From: Megasphaera sp. UBA5897
GTDB lineage: Bacteria; Bacillota; Negativicutes; Veillonellales; Megasphaeraceae
Assembly (NCBI GenBank): GCA_002431345.1
Contig: DJEN01000098.1
Coordinates: 1-21,370, forward strand
Direction of reading: 5' to 3'
DNA: 21,370 nucleotides
Positions 14,140 through 21,370 of the stretch are shown here, in pieces. The notes beneath the pieces were generated by a model. It was given only the letters and a program-made list of their open reading frames with translations. It had not been told where the DNA came from and did no database searches. A program made the translations under genes and the position numbers. Each line of letters starts with the position of its first letter. Position 1 is the stretch's first letter.

Positions 14140-15327
14140 ATGAAAATTTTAGTAGCCAATTTAACAAAAATGGTTGATGATAGCGGTGGACTAGCCAAAG
14201 TTACGTGCACTTTTTCTAATGAGATGAAACGTAGAGGGCATGATGTAAGTTTAGTGTATAGTGATGTGCAAATAGGAGATTTTTATTATTTTTTAGACAA
14301 GAGCATACCCTGCTATGATCTTCGTCATTTTGAAGGAGAAAAAATTTCTTATCCCTGGTATTTAAAAGTAAAGAGAGAATTGCTTCGCCCATTTAATACA
14401 AGAAAGGCAAGGACAGTTAATACAGATTTTGCACAAAAGTATTTATTAAAAAATTTGCAGAAGGTACTTGAAATGACAACACCAGATATCATTATAACCT
14501 TCCAATCTGCAGCCAGCAAAATGCTCCTTTGTGATTTAAAAACTACTATTCCCGTTATTACTATGAGTCATGGCGATCCAGAAGATTATTTTCATACTTA
14601 TCCGAGAGAAGAAATTCCAGCTTTGGAAAAAAGTGCAGTCTGTCAGGTTTTATTACCATCTTTTGAACAACACTTAAAAAATCATTTGCCAAACGTAAAA
14701 ACGGTGGTTATTGGTAATGCAATTCCCCAGTATGATGTCCAAGCTGATTTAGCGACGGCAAAGGAAACCTATAAAATTATTTTTGTTGGCCGATTAGCAA
14801 AGAATCATAAACGACCGCACCTGCTGATAGAAGCATTTGCTGGACTGGCTGATGCATATCCTAATTGGAATGTAGAACTTTGGGGAGCTGAAGATGGCAA
14901 GGCATATTACAAAGAACTGCAGTTGTTGATTCGTAAAAATCATTTGGAAAACCGCATTTTTCTTAAAGGGACGACCGGTGATGTACCCAGCGTATTGCAG
15001 CAAGGAGATATTTTTGCGTTTCCCAGTGCTTATGAAGGTTTTAGCTTAGCTTTAGGTGAAGCGATGAGTATGGGATTACCTTCAGTAGCTTATCATAGTT
15101 GCGAATCTGTTTTGGGAATGATTGAGAACAATAAAACAGGAATACTTTGTGATGATGGAGTAGAATCTTTTCAGAAAGCTTTAAAAAGTTTGATGAGTGA
15201 CCAGAAGTTACGTATAAATGTTGGAAATAATGCCCGTGAATCAATGAAAAATTTTTCTCCACAAATTATTTGGAATACATGGGAAAATTTGTTAAAAAAA
15301 TTTGCGATTACACAATCGGGAAATTGA
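14140..15327 (+). CDS. Family 4 glycosyltransferase
   Basis: The 395-residue GT-B enzyme is of the retaining GT4 group. The N-terminus MKILVANLTKMVDDSGGLAKV carries the glycine-rich acceptor-side loop. The C-terminal domain has KIIFVGRLAKNHKRPHLLIEAF, followed by the EX7E donor-sugar motif at E299 and E307 (EGFSLALGEAMSMGLPSVAY). It likely adds a hexose or N-acetylhexosamine to the core or O-antigen; specificity cannot be read from sequence. The start at 14140 has GGAG and GGGGA immediately upstream; an ATG at 14125 would include that site in the coding region. It lies about 20 bases after the previous glycosyltransferase, in the same orientation. Confidence 0.85.
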   Translation: MKILVANLTKMVDDSGGLAKVTCTFSNEMKRRGHDVSLVYSDVQIGDFYYFLDKSIPCYDLRHFEGEKISYPWYLKVKRELLRPFNTRKARTVNTDFAQKYLLKNLQKVLEMTTPDIIITFQSAASKMLLCDLKTTIPVITMSHGDPEDYFHTYPREEIPALEKSAVCQVLLPSFEQHLKNHLPNVKTVVIGNAIPQYDVQADLATAKETYKIIFVGRLAKNHKRPHLLIEAFAGLADAYPNWNVELWGAEDGKAYYKELQLLIRKNHLENRIFLKGTTGDVPSVLQQGDIFAFPSAYEGFSLALGEAMSMGLPSVAYHSCESVLGMIENNKTGILCDDGVESFQKALKSLMSDQKLRINVGNNARESMKNFSPQIIWNTWENLLKKFAITQSGN

Positions 15328-15341
15328 GGCTATACTGTTTT

Positions 15342-16118
15342 ATGAATATTAAAATTTTAGTTGCAACCCATAAATTATATTGGATGCCTAATGATTCTGT
15401 TTATGTTCCTATTCAAGTAGGTAAAGCGGGAAAAAATAATTTGGGATATTTGACAGACGATACAGGAGATAATATTTCTGCAAAAAATGCCCATTATTGT
15501 GAATTAACGGGAATTTATTGGGCTTGGAAACATTTGAAATGTGATTATATTGGGTTGTGCCATTATCATCGATATTTTGGATATGATACTTATTGCGAAG
15601 ATGTAGAAAAGATAAAAAGCACGATTTTTACACGTTCTGATTATGAAAGATTACTTTGTCAACATGATGTAATTTTACCTAAAATTTCAAAAATTGGTAA
15701 TAGATTGACAGTTCGTGAAGAATATGAAAGAGCTCATTATGGAAAAGATTTAAAAGAAGTGGAATATATTGTTAAAAAATTATATCCGGAATATAAAGAA
15801 AGTATGGAAAACGTATTAAATGGCAAATATATTCATTATTTTAATATGTTTGTTATGAGAAAAAACTTATTTGATTCATACTGCAGATGGCTTTTTGATA
15901 TACTCTTTGAATTAGAAAAACATATTGATATTTCGTCATATGATTCCTATCAGTCAAGAATTTTTGGCTTTTTAAGCGAAAGATTACTAAATATTTGGAT
16001 GGATAAAAATAAACCTGATATTGTCGAGGCAGATGTAGTTTCTTTGGAACCTGAAAAAACTTCTATATGGAAAAAATTAAAATATGAAGTATTATTTAAG
16101 TTAAAATGCAAGCGGTGA
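15342..16118 (+). CDS. DUF4422 family protein, putative glycosyltransferase
   Basis: The 258-residue protein carries the DUF4422 hallmarks: IKILVATHKLYWMP at the N-terminus, an AKNAHYCELTGIYWAWKH segment, and YIGLCHYHRYFG, with a HYFNMFVMRKNLFDSYCRWL stretch in the second half. DUF4422 proteins are found in capsule and exopolysaccharide clusters and have a predicted GT-A-like fold; their substrate is not known. An in-frame ATG at 15270 would overlap the preceding gene by 58 bases, so the ATG at 15342 giving MNIKILVATH is preferred; its ribosome-binding site (GAGG, 13 bases upstream) is distant. The gene is distinctly AT-rich and AAA/ATT-codon heavy even compared with its neighbours. Confidence 0.85.
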   Translation: MNIKILVATHKLYWMPNDSVYVPIQVGKAGKNNLGYLTDDTGDNISAKNAHYCELTGIYWAWKHLKCDYIGLCHYHRYFGYDTYCEDVEKIKSTIFTRSDYERLLCQHDVILPKISKIGNRLTVREEYERAHYGKDLKEVEYIVKKLYPEYKESMENVLNGKYIHYFNMFVMRKNLFDSYCRWLFDILFELEKHIDISSYDSYQSRIFGFLSERLLNIWMDKNKPDIVEADVVSLEPEKTSIWKKLKYEVLFKLKCKR

Positions 16119-16124
16119 TAAAGA

Positions 16125-17372
16125 GTGAAAACGAAAGAACTAAATAATATTACTTTTTATCGTTCAGATAAACGGTTTGAAGTAATTATGGCGATATGTA
16201 TTGGTATTGGTGTATGCTTTACTCGGTTAGCTACAGCTATTTCCCAAATTTCTTTAGTGTTGGCCACCATATTAGGAATATATTTATGGTGGAAAAACGG
16301 GAAAAAATTGGAATTAAATACGTATGCTAAACAGTATATAAAAATAACTTATATTTTCTTTTTTGCTACACTCATTTCTATTGTTGATGTAGATAATAAA
16401 TTAGCTGTGTTTCATAGCTTTTTTGATACATGGGTTTGGCGATTTATGGTGTTTATCTTAGTTACAGCATTTTTAAAAAAAAGAGAATATTTAACAAATA
16501 TATTAATTGCATTTTTTTGTGTGTTTTCTATTGACTGCATTGTAGCTTGCTATCAATTTTTCATTTTACATTGGGAACGGGGAAGAGGATTCCATGGTGA
16601 TTATTTAGATCTTACGGCGATTATTTGTATGGTATTGGCTATGTCTGCAATTATTCTATTAGATATCCGTTTTGAAAGAAATTTAAAACGGTTTGCCGTT
16701 TTAGGGATAATTAGTTCAATTGCTGGGCTGTTTGGATGTTTTGGGCGAGGGGCTTTTTTGGTAAGTGCGTTGGCAGCACCTTTTTATTTGTATTATTATT
16801 TGCGAAGCAGTAAAAAGATAGCTGCTATTATTTTGATAATCCTTTGTTTGTTTGGAGGAGTCATACTGAGCAGTCCTAAATATGTTGCCCGTTTATCAAC
16901 TACACTGAATACAACGACTAATCGATCTAATGTAGATCGAATTTGGACTTGGAAATCCAGCTTGGATATGTATTTGGATTACCCCGTCAATGGAGTCGGA
17001 TTAAACAATTGGAGTTGGTACTATAAAAACGCAGGCTATAAATATTCCGAAGAAACTCAAAATTTGCCCCATGCACATAGTAATTATATGCAGTTATTAG
17101 CTGAAACAGGAACGATTGGCTTTTTAGGTTTTCTTAGTTTTTGTATGTTTTCTTTAGTTGTTCCCTTTAAAAGGTGGATAAAGAAGCATAATCCTTGTGA
17201 TTTAATCTTTTTTACTGCTTTCTTGGCATCAATGATACTTTTTGGTGTTTTTCAACCAACATACCGATTATCATCGGTAATTCGAACAATGTGGTTCATA
17301 TTGGCATTGATGATTCAATTACATGATATATATGATACACGACGGAGAAGAATAGATAATGATGATACCTAA
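16125..17372 (+). CDS. O-antigen ligase/polymerase family membrane protein
   Basis: The 415-residue integral membrane protein has about ten to twelve helices. A Wzy_C-type region contains FGCFGRGAFLVSALAAP, a long periplasmic loop with IWTWKSSLDMYLDYPVNGVG and a conserved-type H316-AHSNYMQLLAETGTIGF stretch. This pattern fits WaaL-type O-antigen ligases, which join polymer to lipid A-core on the outer face of the membrane, and the related Wzy polymerases; sequence alone does not separate the two. The start is GTG at 16125 with only a weak purine-rich site ahead. The 3' end overlaps the heptosyltransferase-like gene by 14 bases. Confidence 0.82.
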   Translation: MKTKELNNITFYRSDKRFEVIMAICIGIGVCFTRLATAISQISLVLATILGIYLWWKNGKKLELNTYAKQYIKITYIFFFATLISIVDVDNKLAVFHSFFDTWVWRFMVFILVTAFLKKREYLTNILIAFFCVFSIDCIVACYQFFILHWERGRGFHGDYLDLTAIICMVLAMSAIILLDIRFERNLKRFAVLGIISSIAGLFGCFGRGAFLVSALAAPFYLYYYLRSSKKIAAIILIILCLFGGVILSSPKYVARLSTTLNTTTNRSNVDRIWTWKSSLDMYLDYPVNGVGLNNWSWYYKNAGYKYSEETQNLPHAHSNYMQLLAETGTIGFLGFLSFCMFSLVVPFKRWIKKHNPCDLIFFTAFLASMILFGVFQPTYRLSSVIRTMWFILALMIQLHDIYDTRRRRIDNDDT

Positions 17373-18378
17373 CTTGAATGGCAAACACATATTAATTGAA
17401 AGTGGTGGCGGTGTAGGGGATTTAATTATGTTTACACCAGCATTGAGAAGTTTGAAAGAAAAATATCCAGAATGTGTTCTTACTTTTTTAACAGTTGATA
17501 AAACAGTTGATGTAATTAATCGTATTCCTTATATTGACAACGTTATTTGTATTAAACGAGGTCGGTTTATGGGGAGATATAGGGTTTTGCCAGAGTTGAT
17601 GAAGCAAGATTATATGATTTTTACAGAATGGCAGCCACAATTGTTATGTTGTACATGGTTGCTGCGATTACCCAATCGTTTTAGTATTTCACGGAAAGGA
17701 CACTTATTGACTAAGACATTGCATAAATATATTACGGATATAGTTTCTGCTAGTCCTGATTTTGCTGCCAAAACAAACGCACGATTAATAGGCAAGGCTT
17801 TAGATATTACGTTAGATGGGGATATGACACAATGTGATGTTTCAGTGCCTAATCAACAGGAAAAAATAGAGGTTGATACTATTTTACAAACGATTGGGAT
17901 TCATAAAGATGATAATTTTATAGCTTTAAGTCCATTTACAAGTGCTGATGGCAGAGATTGGACAGAACAAGAAGCTCGCAAATTAGTGATTGATATTGAA
18001 AAAAAGTATCATTTAAAAACCGTCGTCATTGGCAATAAAAAGCAGGCAGAGGCCTCAAAAATTTCTCCATACTCACTAGTAGAGAAAACGAATATTATGC
18101 AGTTGATTGAAGTAATACGGCGGGCCAAATGTTTGGTATCGCCGGATAGTGGTCCTATGCATATTGCGGGAGCGTTACATGTTCCTTGCGTAGCATTATT
18201 TAGTCGAGATTTGCCATCACGATGGGCTCCTAAAAATAATTGTTATCCCATTTATTTGCGATATGAATGTTCTCCGTGTGATTCAGAAATGTTTAACCAT
18301 TGTCCTAAAGGATTAGGCTGTATACGCAACATAACGGCCGAAATGGTTATGAATAGGTTGAATTTGATATTGCAATAA
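17359..18378 (+). CDS. Family 9 glycosyltransferase (heptosyltransferase-like)
   Basis: The 339-residue GT-B protein is of the WaaC/WaaF/WaaQ group, which transfers ADP-heptose onto the LPS inner core. The N-terminal motif GGGVGDLIMFTPALRSLKEKYP (start near residue 16) and the C-terminal VSPDSGPMHIAGALHVPCVALF are both characteristic. Near the C-terminus a cysteine-rich stretch (CSPCDSEMFNHCPKGLGC) corresponds to the CxxC region seen in many GT9 proteins. GGAG at 17343-17346 lies 12 bases before the start; the second Met codon is an equal alternative. The overlap with the ligase gene suggests coupled expression. Presence of this gene is strong evidence for an LPS-bearing host. Confidence 0.88.
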   Translation: MMIPNLNGKHILIESGGGVGDLIMFTPALRSLKEKYPECVLTFLTVDKTVDVINRIPYIDNVICIKRGRFMGRYRVLPELMKQDYMIFTEWQPQLLCCTWLLRLPNRFSISRKGHLLTKTLHKYITDIVSASPDFAAKTNARLIGKALDITLDGDMTQCDVSVPNQQEKIEVDTILQTIGIHKDDNFIALSPFTSADGRDWTEQEARKLVIDIEKKYHLKTVVIGNKKQAEASKISPYSLVEKTNIMQLIEVIRRAKCLVSPDSGPMHIAGALHVPCVALFSRDLPSRWAPKNNCYPIYLRYECSPCDSEMFNHCPKGLGCIRNITAEMVMNRLNLILQ

Positions 18379-18415
18379 TTTCTAGCCTATAACACATAGA
18401 AAGGAATTGTAATGT

Positions 18416-19360
18416 ATGCTATCATTTTTATTTGAACATCATAAAATTTTATGTTTGGGGTTATTTGATAATCCTGATAGTTTAAAAACGCATTCTAATA
18501 TTTATAATTATTCATATATTTATAAAGAAACACACGGATTAGATAAATATAAACGAAAAATAGCTGAACATAGTAATGGGATGTGCTGCATGGAAAGATG
18601 GTATGGGGAGTGGACAAAACGAGTTAAAGATGCAGATACAATCATGATTTCTGATGGAATACGAGGACGAGATATTATTGAGTATATTCACAAACAAAAT
18701 CCAGAAGCTAGAATTATTGTATATTATTTAAATTCAAATTTCACTCACGGTCGTAATGAACCAAGTAAATATAAAGATTTACCTTGTGAATTAGTAACAT
18801 TTGATAAGAAAAATGCTGATGATTATCAAATTAAATTTAAACATTATTATTACCCATATATGGAAAAGCGTATTCATACTATAGATTCTCAATATACTCA
18901 AGACATATTTTTTGTTGGTGAAGATAAAGGCAGATTATCAAAACTATTGCGATGGAAAGAAATATTTGAAAATCAAGGGTTAAAATGTAAATTTCTGATT
19001 GTAAAGACAAAACATAAATTTTATTTTCAACATGGAAAGCAATTGCTTAATGAACCTATTTCGTATGATAAGATTATAAAAGAAATTCGGAAGAGCCGCG
19101 CAATATTGGATTTTACACAATCACGCCAGCATGGGATAACATATCGGCCAATGGAAGCAATGTGTTTTCAAAAAAAATTGATTACTAATTTCGAAGAAAT
19201 AACTGCATATAATTTTTATAATCCAAATAATATTTTTAGATTATCATATGACAAAATCGATGACTTAAAAAAATTTTTGGAAAAACCTTATGAACCTATT
19301 AATGATGATATTCGTAAAGAATATGTTGCAGCTAATTGGTTGGATAGCTTTTTTAAATAA
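18416..19360 (+). CDS. Glycosyltransferase-like protein of unassigned family
   Basis: The 314-residue protein has no motif I can place with certainty. Two Rossmann-like halves seem likely: a first with strands ending in MISDGIRGRDIIEYIHKQNP and ARIIVYYLNSN, and a second starting with DIFFVGEDKGRLSKLLRW. The segment ILDFTQSRQHGITYRPMEAMCFQKKLITNF resembles the donor-binding C-terminal helix of GT-B enzymes (CgeB-like). It is therefore probably a sugar transferase or sugar-phosphate transferase in the same glycan pathway, judged by position and fold pattern only. AAAGGA (about 18400-18405) lies ten bases before the ATG. The gene is among the most AT-rich in the window, which suggests separate acquisition. 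Confidence 0.6.
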   Translation: MLSFLFEHHKILCLGLFDNPDSLKTHSNIYNYSYIYKETHGLDKYKRKIAEHSNGMCCMERWYGEWTKRVKDADTIMISDGIRGRDIIEYIHKQNPEARIIVYYLNSNFTHGRNEPSKYKDLPCELVTFDKKNADDYQIKFKHYYYPYMEKRIHTIDSQYTQDIFFVGEDKGRLSKLLRWKEIFENQGLKCKFLIVKTKHKFYFQHGKQLLNEPISYDKIIKEIRKSRAILDFTQSRQHGITYRPMEAMCFQKKLITNFEEITAYNFYNPNNIFRLSYDKIDDLKKFLEKPYEPINDDIRKEYVAANWLDSFFK

Positions 19361-19703
19361 GCAAATATGCGTGAATATAAGTATACGTTATTAGTGTTTG
19401 ATGGGAACAATTTATTTTATAATCTTATTACGATGGTGATATATTAAGAGTTATTAAGGGGGGCTCAATACATGATCTATGCTTTCTCTGCGTATTTTGA
19501 TTAAGACGTTCAGCTTTTTTAGCAGTTCCCGTGTTGCCCCTTACGTTCTTTGTTTTTTTATCGTGCAGTAGTAATTCAAAATGTATAAACTTATATGATA
19601 TCTTCATTGATGATTAAGCAGTCTGCATGTCAATATTGTTCCAAGTGTGATATTACGTATAAAATAAATTACTCGCATACTATAAAGATAAGGAAGTGGC
19701 ATT
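19361..19703. other. 343-base gap between the glycan genes and the LtaS-like gene
   Basis: No full gene is visible. A strong purine tract AAGGGGGG (19456-19463) sits eight bases before an ATG at 19472 that opens only a 10-codon frame. In another frame an ATG at 19479 opens 30 codons (ending at TAG 19571) with a hydrophobic product containing VAPYVLCFFIVQ. These could be a leader peptide or the decayed start of a lost gene. No intrinsic terminator hairpin was found. A promoter candidate at 19636-19663 precedes the next gene. Confidence 0.4.
19636..19663 (+). promoter_or_regulatory. Candidate promoter of the LtaS-like gene
   Basis: TTGTTC (19636-19641) and TATAAA (19658-19663) are separated by 16 bases. 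The predicted start near 19670 gives a leader of about 34 bases before the GTG at 19704. The -10 is good and the -35 moderate. Confidence 0.4.
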
Positions 19704-21370
19704 GTGTTTGAGCATTTTTTTATGTCTATGCAGCAGGATATTAAGCTTTTTCTTTTGTTTCCGATTATTAGTGCTGTATTTCGCCTGACATTTATTTTGG
19801 CATATCATCCAGGCTCTTTAAAGGGAAAAGGGAGAGCTATCTTTGAATGTTTTCGATTTGGATTTTGGTGGGGCATGGATTTCAATGCCTATCTATTTTT
19901 GATTCCTTTGGTGATAATATCTTTGCCGTCTATATTTTGGAATATATTTACTGCCTATGGTGATATGATGCGAGTGGGCATAGGGACCGTCTATGGCGTT
20001 GTTTTGTATGCTGCTTTTATGGGAAAGCTTATTTTTTATCGCCATTTCCATGATACGTACAACTATTTGGTACATATGGGGAAACATGCAGAAAAACACA
20101 ATTTAATCGATGTTTTTTTTCATCAAGACCATGGATTAGCTGTTTTGTTAGGATATATTCCTTTTATTCCGGTACTAGCCGGTGTCTGCTGGGTCATACA
20201 GCAGCTGCCTTCTGTTGCGTATCCTCAATTTGATTCCCAGATGGTGCAGTATGCATTTAACACGGTTGTTTTTGTAGGGAGCATACTAGGATTTTATTGG
20301 ATTCGGTATGGTGGAACTTTTAATCATCGTAATAAACCAGAGTGGGATACGATTCCATCTCTTGTTAAAGAAGATGCTTTTTTAGCTAAAGCATGTATAG
20401 ATGATTTAATTGCGCTAAAGTGGGTTCATCGTCGGCCCATTGCTGAGGAGATGCAAAAAAGTAATGCTGAATTAGCAGAAGATGTTACACACATCATGCC
20501 AGCAGAGGCTAAAACATCTTGGCAATCCCTGCAAAATCCACTGTATGCTTTTCGGCGCACTGCTAAAGGGCCCCGTATTGATAAGCCAAAACATATTTTT
20601 ATGATTGTAGGAGAAAGTGTGCCGCAGTGGGCTATGGACCCGATGTATGCTGTTGTTCATGCGTTAGATGGCAGCCGAGAATTGGCACAAGATGAACATA
20701 CGGCGTATTTAAAAAATTTTTTACCAGCCGGAAATGTTTCAAGACCTTCAATTGTCTCTTTGATGACAGGCATGTATGATGCCCAATTGGAATTAAATGA
20801 AAATGAAGCATTTTGGCATGGGACAGTCCCAACTGCCCTAGCATGGCAGATGAAAAAACTAGGCTATCAAACGATATACTGGTATGGCGGCAATGCGTCT
20901 AATGGAAATTTTAACCATTTTGGCAAGGCTCAAGGATTTGACCGGGTAGAAAGTGCAGTTGATTTTTGCGGCTCTGATGCCCCAAAAACTTGGGTTGGTG
21001 TATATGATCACGTCTTTTTAGAAAAAGCGGCGCAGCTCATGAAGCAAATCGATGTACCCACCTTTCATTTTGTATACACCACGTCTAATCATGGTCCGTA
21101 TAAAATTCCCAATAGCGTTTTGCAGTTTGATGCGAATATGTTATTAAAAGATGCGGGCGATGATATTCGCTGCAATAAAGAACGGTGTGCCGGATTAGGA
21201 ACCGCTCGGTATGCAGATATGGCTGTTCAGCGTTTTATTCAAGAAATGAAACAAACCTATCCAGATAGTTTATTTATTTATACTGGCGATCATTCTACTT
21301 TGTATACGCCATTGAGTCAAACAAAACTGGTTCCGCGAGATTATACCTTTAGAGAATTGTATTGTACGCC
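19704..21370 (+). CDS. Membrane-anchored LTA synthase/sulfatase-family transferase (3' end outside window)
   Basis: The frame stays open from GTG 19704 to the window end (555 codons). AAGGAAG (19690-19696) lies seven bases upstream. About five membrane helices fill the first 200 or so residues, followed by an extracytoplasmic alkaline-phosphatase-superfamily domain. Metal-binding positions are visible: E304 in GES, and D529-H530 in GDHS; N462-H463 (SNHGPY) fits the substrate pocket. The nucleophile region reads S346-RPSIVSLMTG, matching the sulfatase CxPSR-x-x-LTG layout with Ser in the Cys position. LtaS relatives move phosphoglycerol or phosphoethanolamine from phospholipid onto a glycan; in this LPS locus the enzyme probably decorates core or O-antigen. 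The exact donor is unknown. The gene is less AT-rich than its left neighbour. Confidence 0.85.
   Translation, partial: MFEHFFMSMQQDIKLFLLFPIISAVFRLTFILAYHPGSLKGKGRAIFECFRFGFWWGMDFNAYLFLIPLVIISLPSIFWNIFTAYGDMMRVGIGTVYGVVLYAAFMGKLIFYRHFHDTYNYLVHMGKHAEKHNLIDVFFHQDHGLAVLLGYIPFIPVLAGVCWVIQQLPSVAYPQFDSQMVQYAFNTVVFVGSILGFYWIRYGGTFNHRNKPEWDTIPSLVKEDAFLAKACIDDLIALKWVHRRPIAEEMQKSNAELAEDVTHIMPAEAKTSWQSLQNPLYAFRRTAKGPRIDKPKHIFMIVGESVPQWAMDPMYAVVHALDGSRELAQDEHTAYLKNFLPAGNVSRPSIVSLMTGMYDAQLELNENEAFWHGTVPTALAWQMKKLGYQTIYWYGGNASNGNFNHFGKAQGFDRVESAVDFCGSDAPKTWVGVYDHVFLEKAAQLMKQIDVPTFHFVYTTSNHGPYKIPNSVLQFDANMLLKDAGDDIRCNKERCAGLGTARYADMAVQRFIQEMKQTYPDSLFIYTGDHSTLYTPLSQTKLVPRDYTFRELYCT

Noticed and set aside
1..21370. 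CRISPR array or insertion sequence
   Set aside because: No regularly spaced repeats and no transposase-like frame were seen on either strand.

Overview
The window looks like a chromosomal segment of a Gram-negative Firmicute (class Negativicutes, probably Veillonellaceae or a Megasphaera-like genus; the genus is a guess). It combines Firmicute-type strong Shine-Dalgarno sites and GTG/TTG starts with genes that only an outer-membrane bacterium needs: heptosyltransferase, O-antigen ligase and a core-type beta-glucosyltransferase. All protein genes lie on the + strand.

Region 1 (1-210) is a divergent intergenic zone. On the minus strand, the first 25 bases of a tRNA gene (probably tRNA-Ser) run off the left edge behind a good promoter. 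A weaker + strand promoter candidate faces mreB.

Region 2 (211-9387) is a tightly packed cell-shape operon of higher G+C: mreB, mreC, mreD, mrdA (PBP2), a MinD-like ATPase with an unusual C-terminal extension and no MinC or MinE nearby, and rodA. It is followed by a B12-binding-type radical SAM protein and its overlapping DUF2344 partner. Together the first six build the rod elongation machine: MreB filaments, the MreC/MreD membrane link, PBP2 transpeptidase and RodA glycan polymerase. A rho-independent terminator closes this block.

Region 3 (9388-21370) is visibly AT-richer. It is a surface-glycan (LPS core/O-antigen) locus: a GT2 core glucosyltransferase, two GT-B glycosyltransferases, a DUF4422 protein, an O-antigen ligase/polymerase, a GT9 heptosyltransferase, an unassigned glycosyltransferase-like protein, and a membrane-anchored LtaS/sulfatase-superfamily transferase cut by the right edge.

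Inside region 3, between the first and second glycosyltransferases, sits a compact four-gene cassette with every junction overlapping (10435-12958): MNT nucleotidyltransferase, HEPN protein, AAA ATPase and a TOPRIM-like acidic protein. The first two match the HEPN-MNT toxin-antitoxin architecture. The last two resemble the ATPase-plus-TOPRIM logic of anti-phage systems such as PARIS and AbiL. This cassette is the best candidate for an undescribed system in the window.
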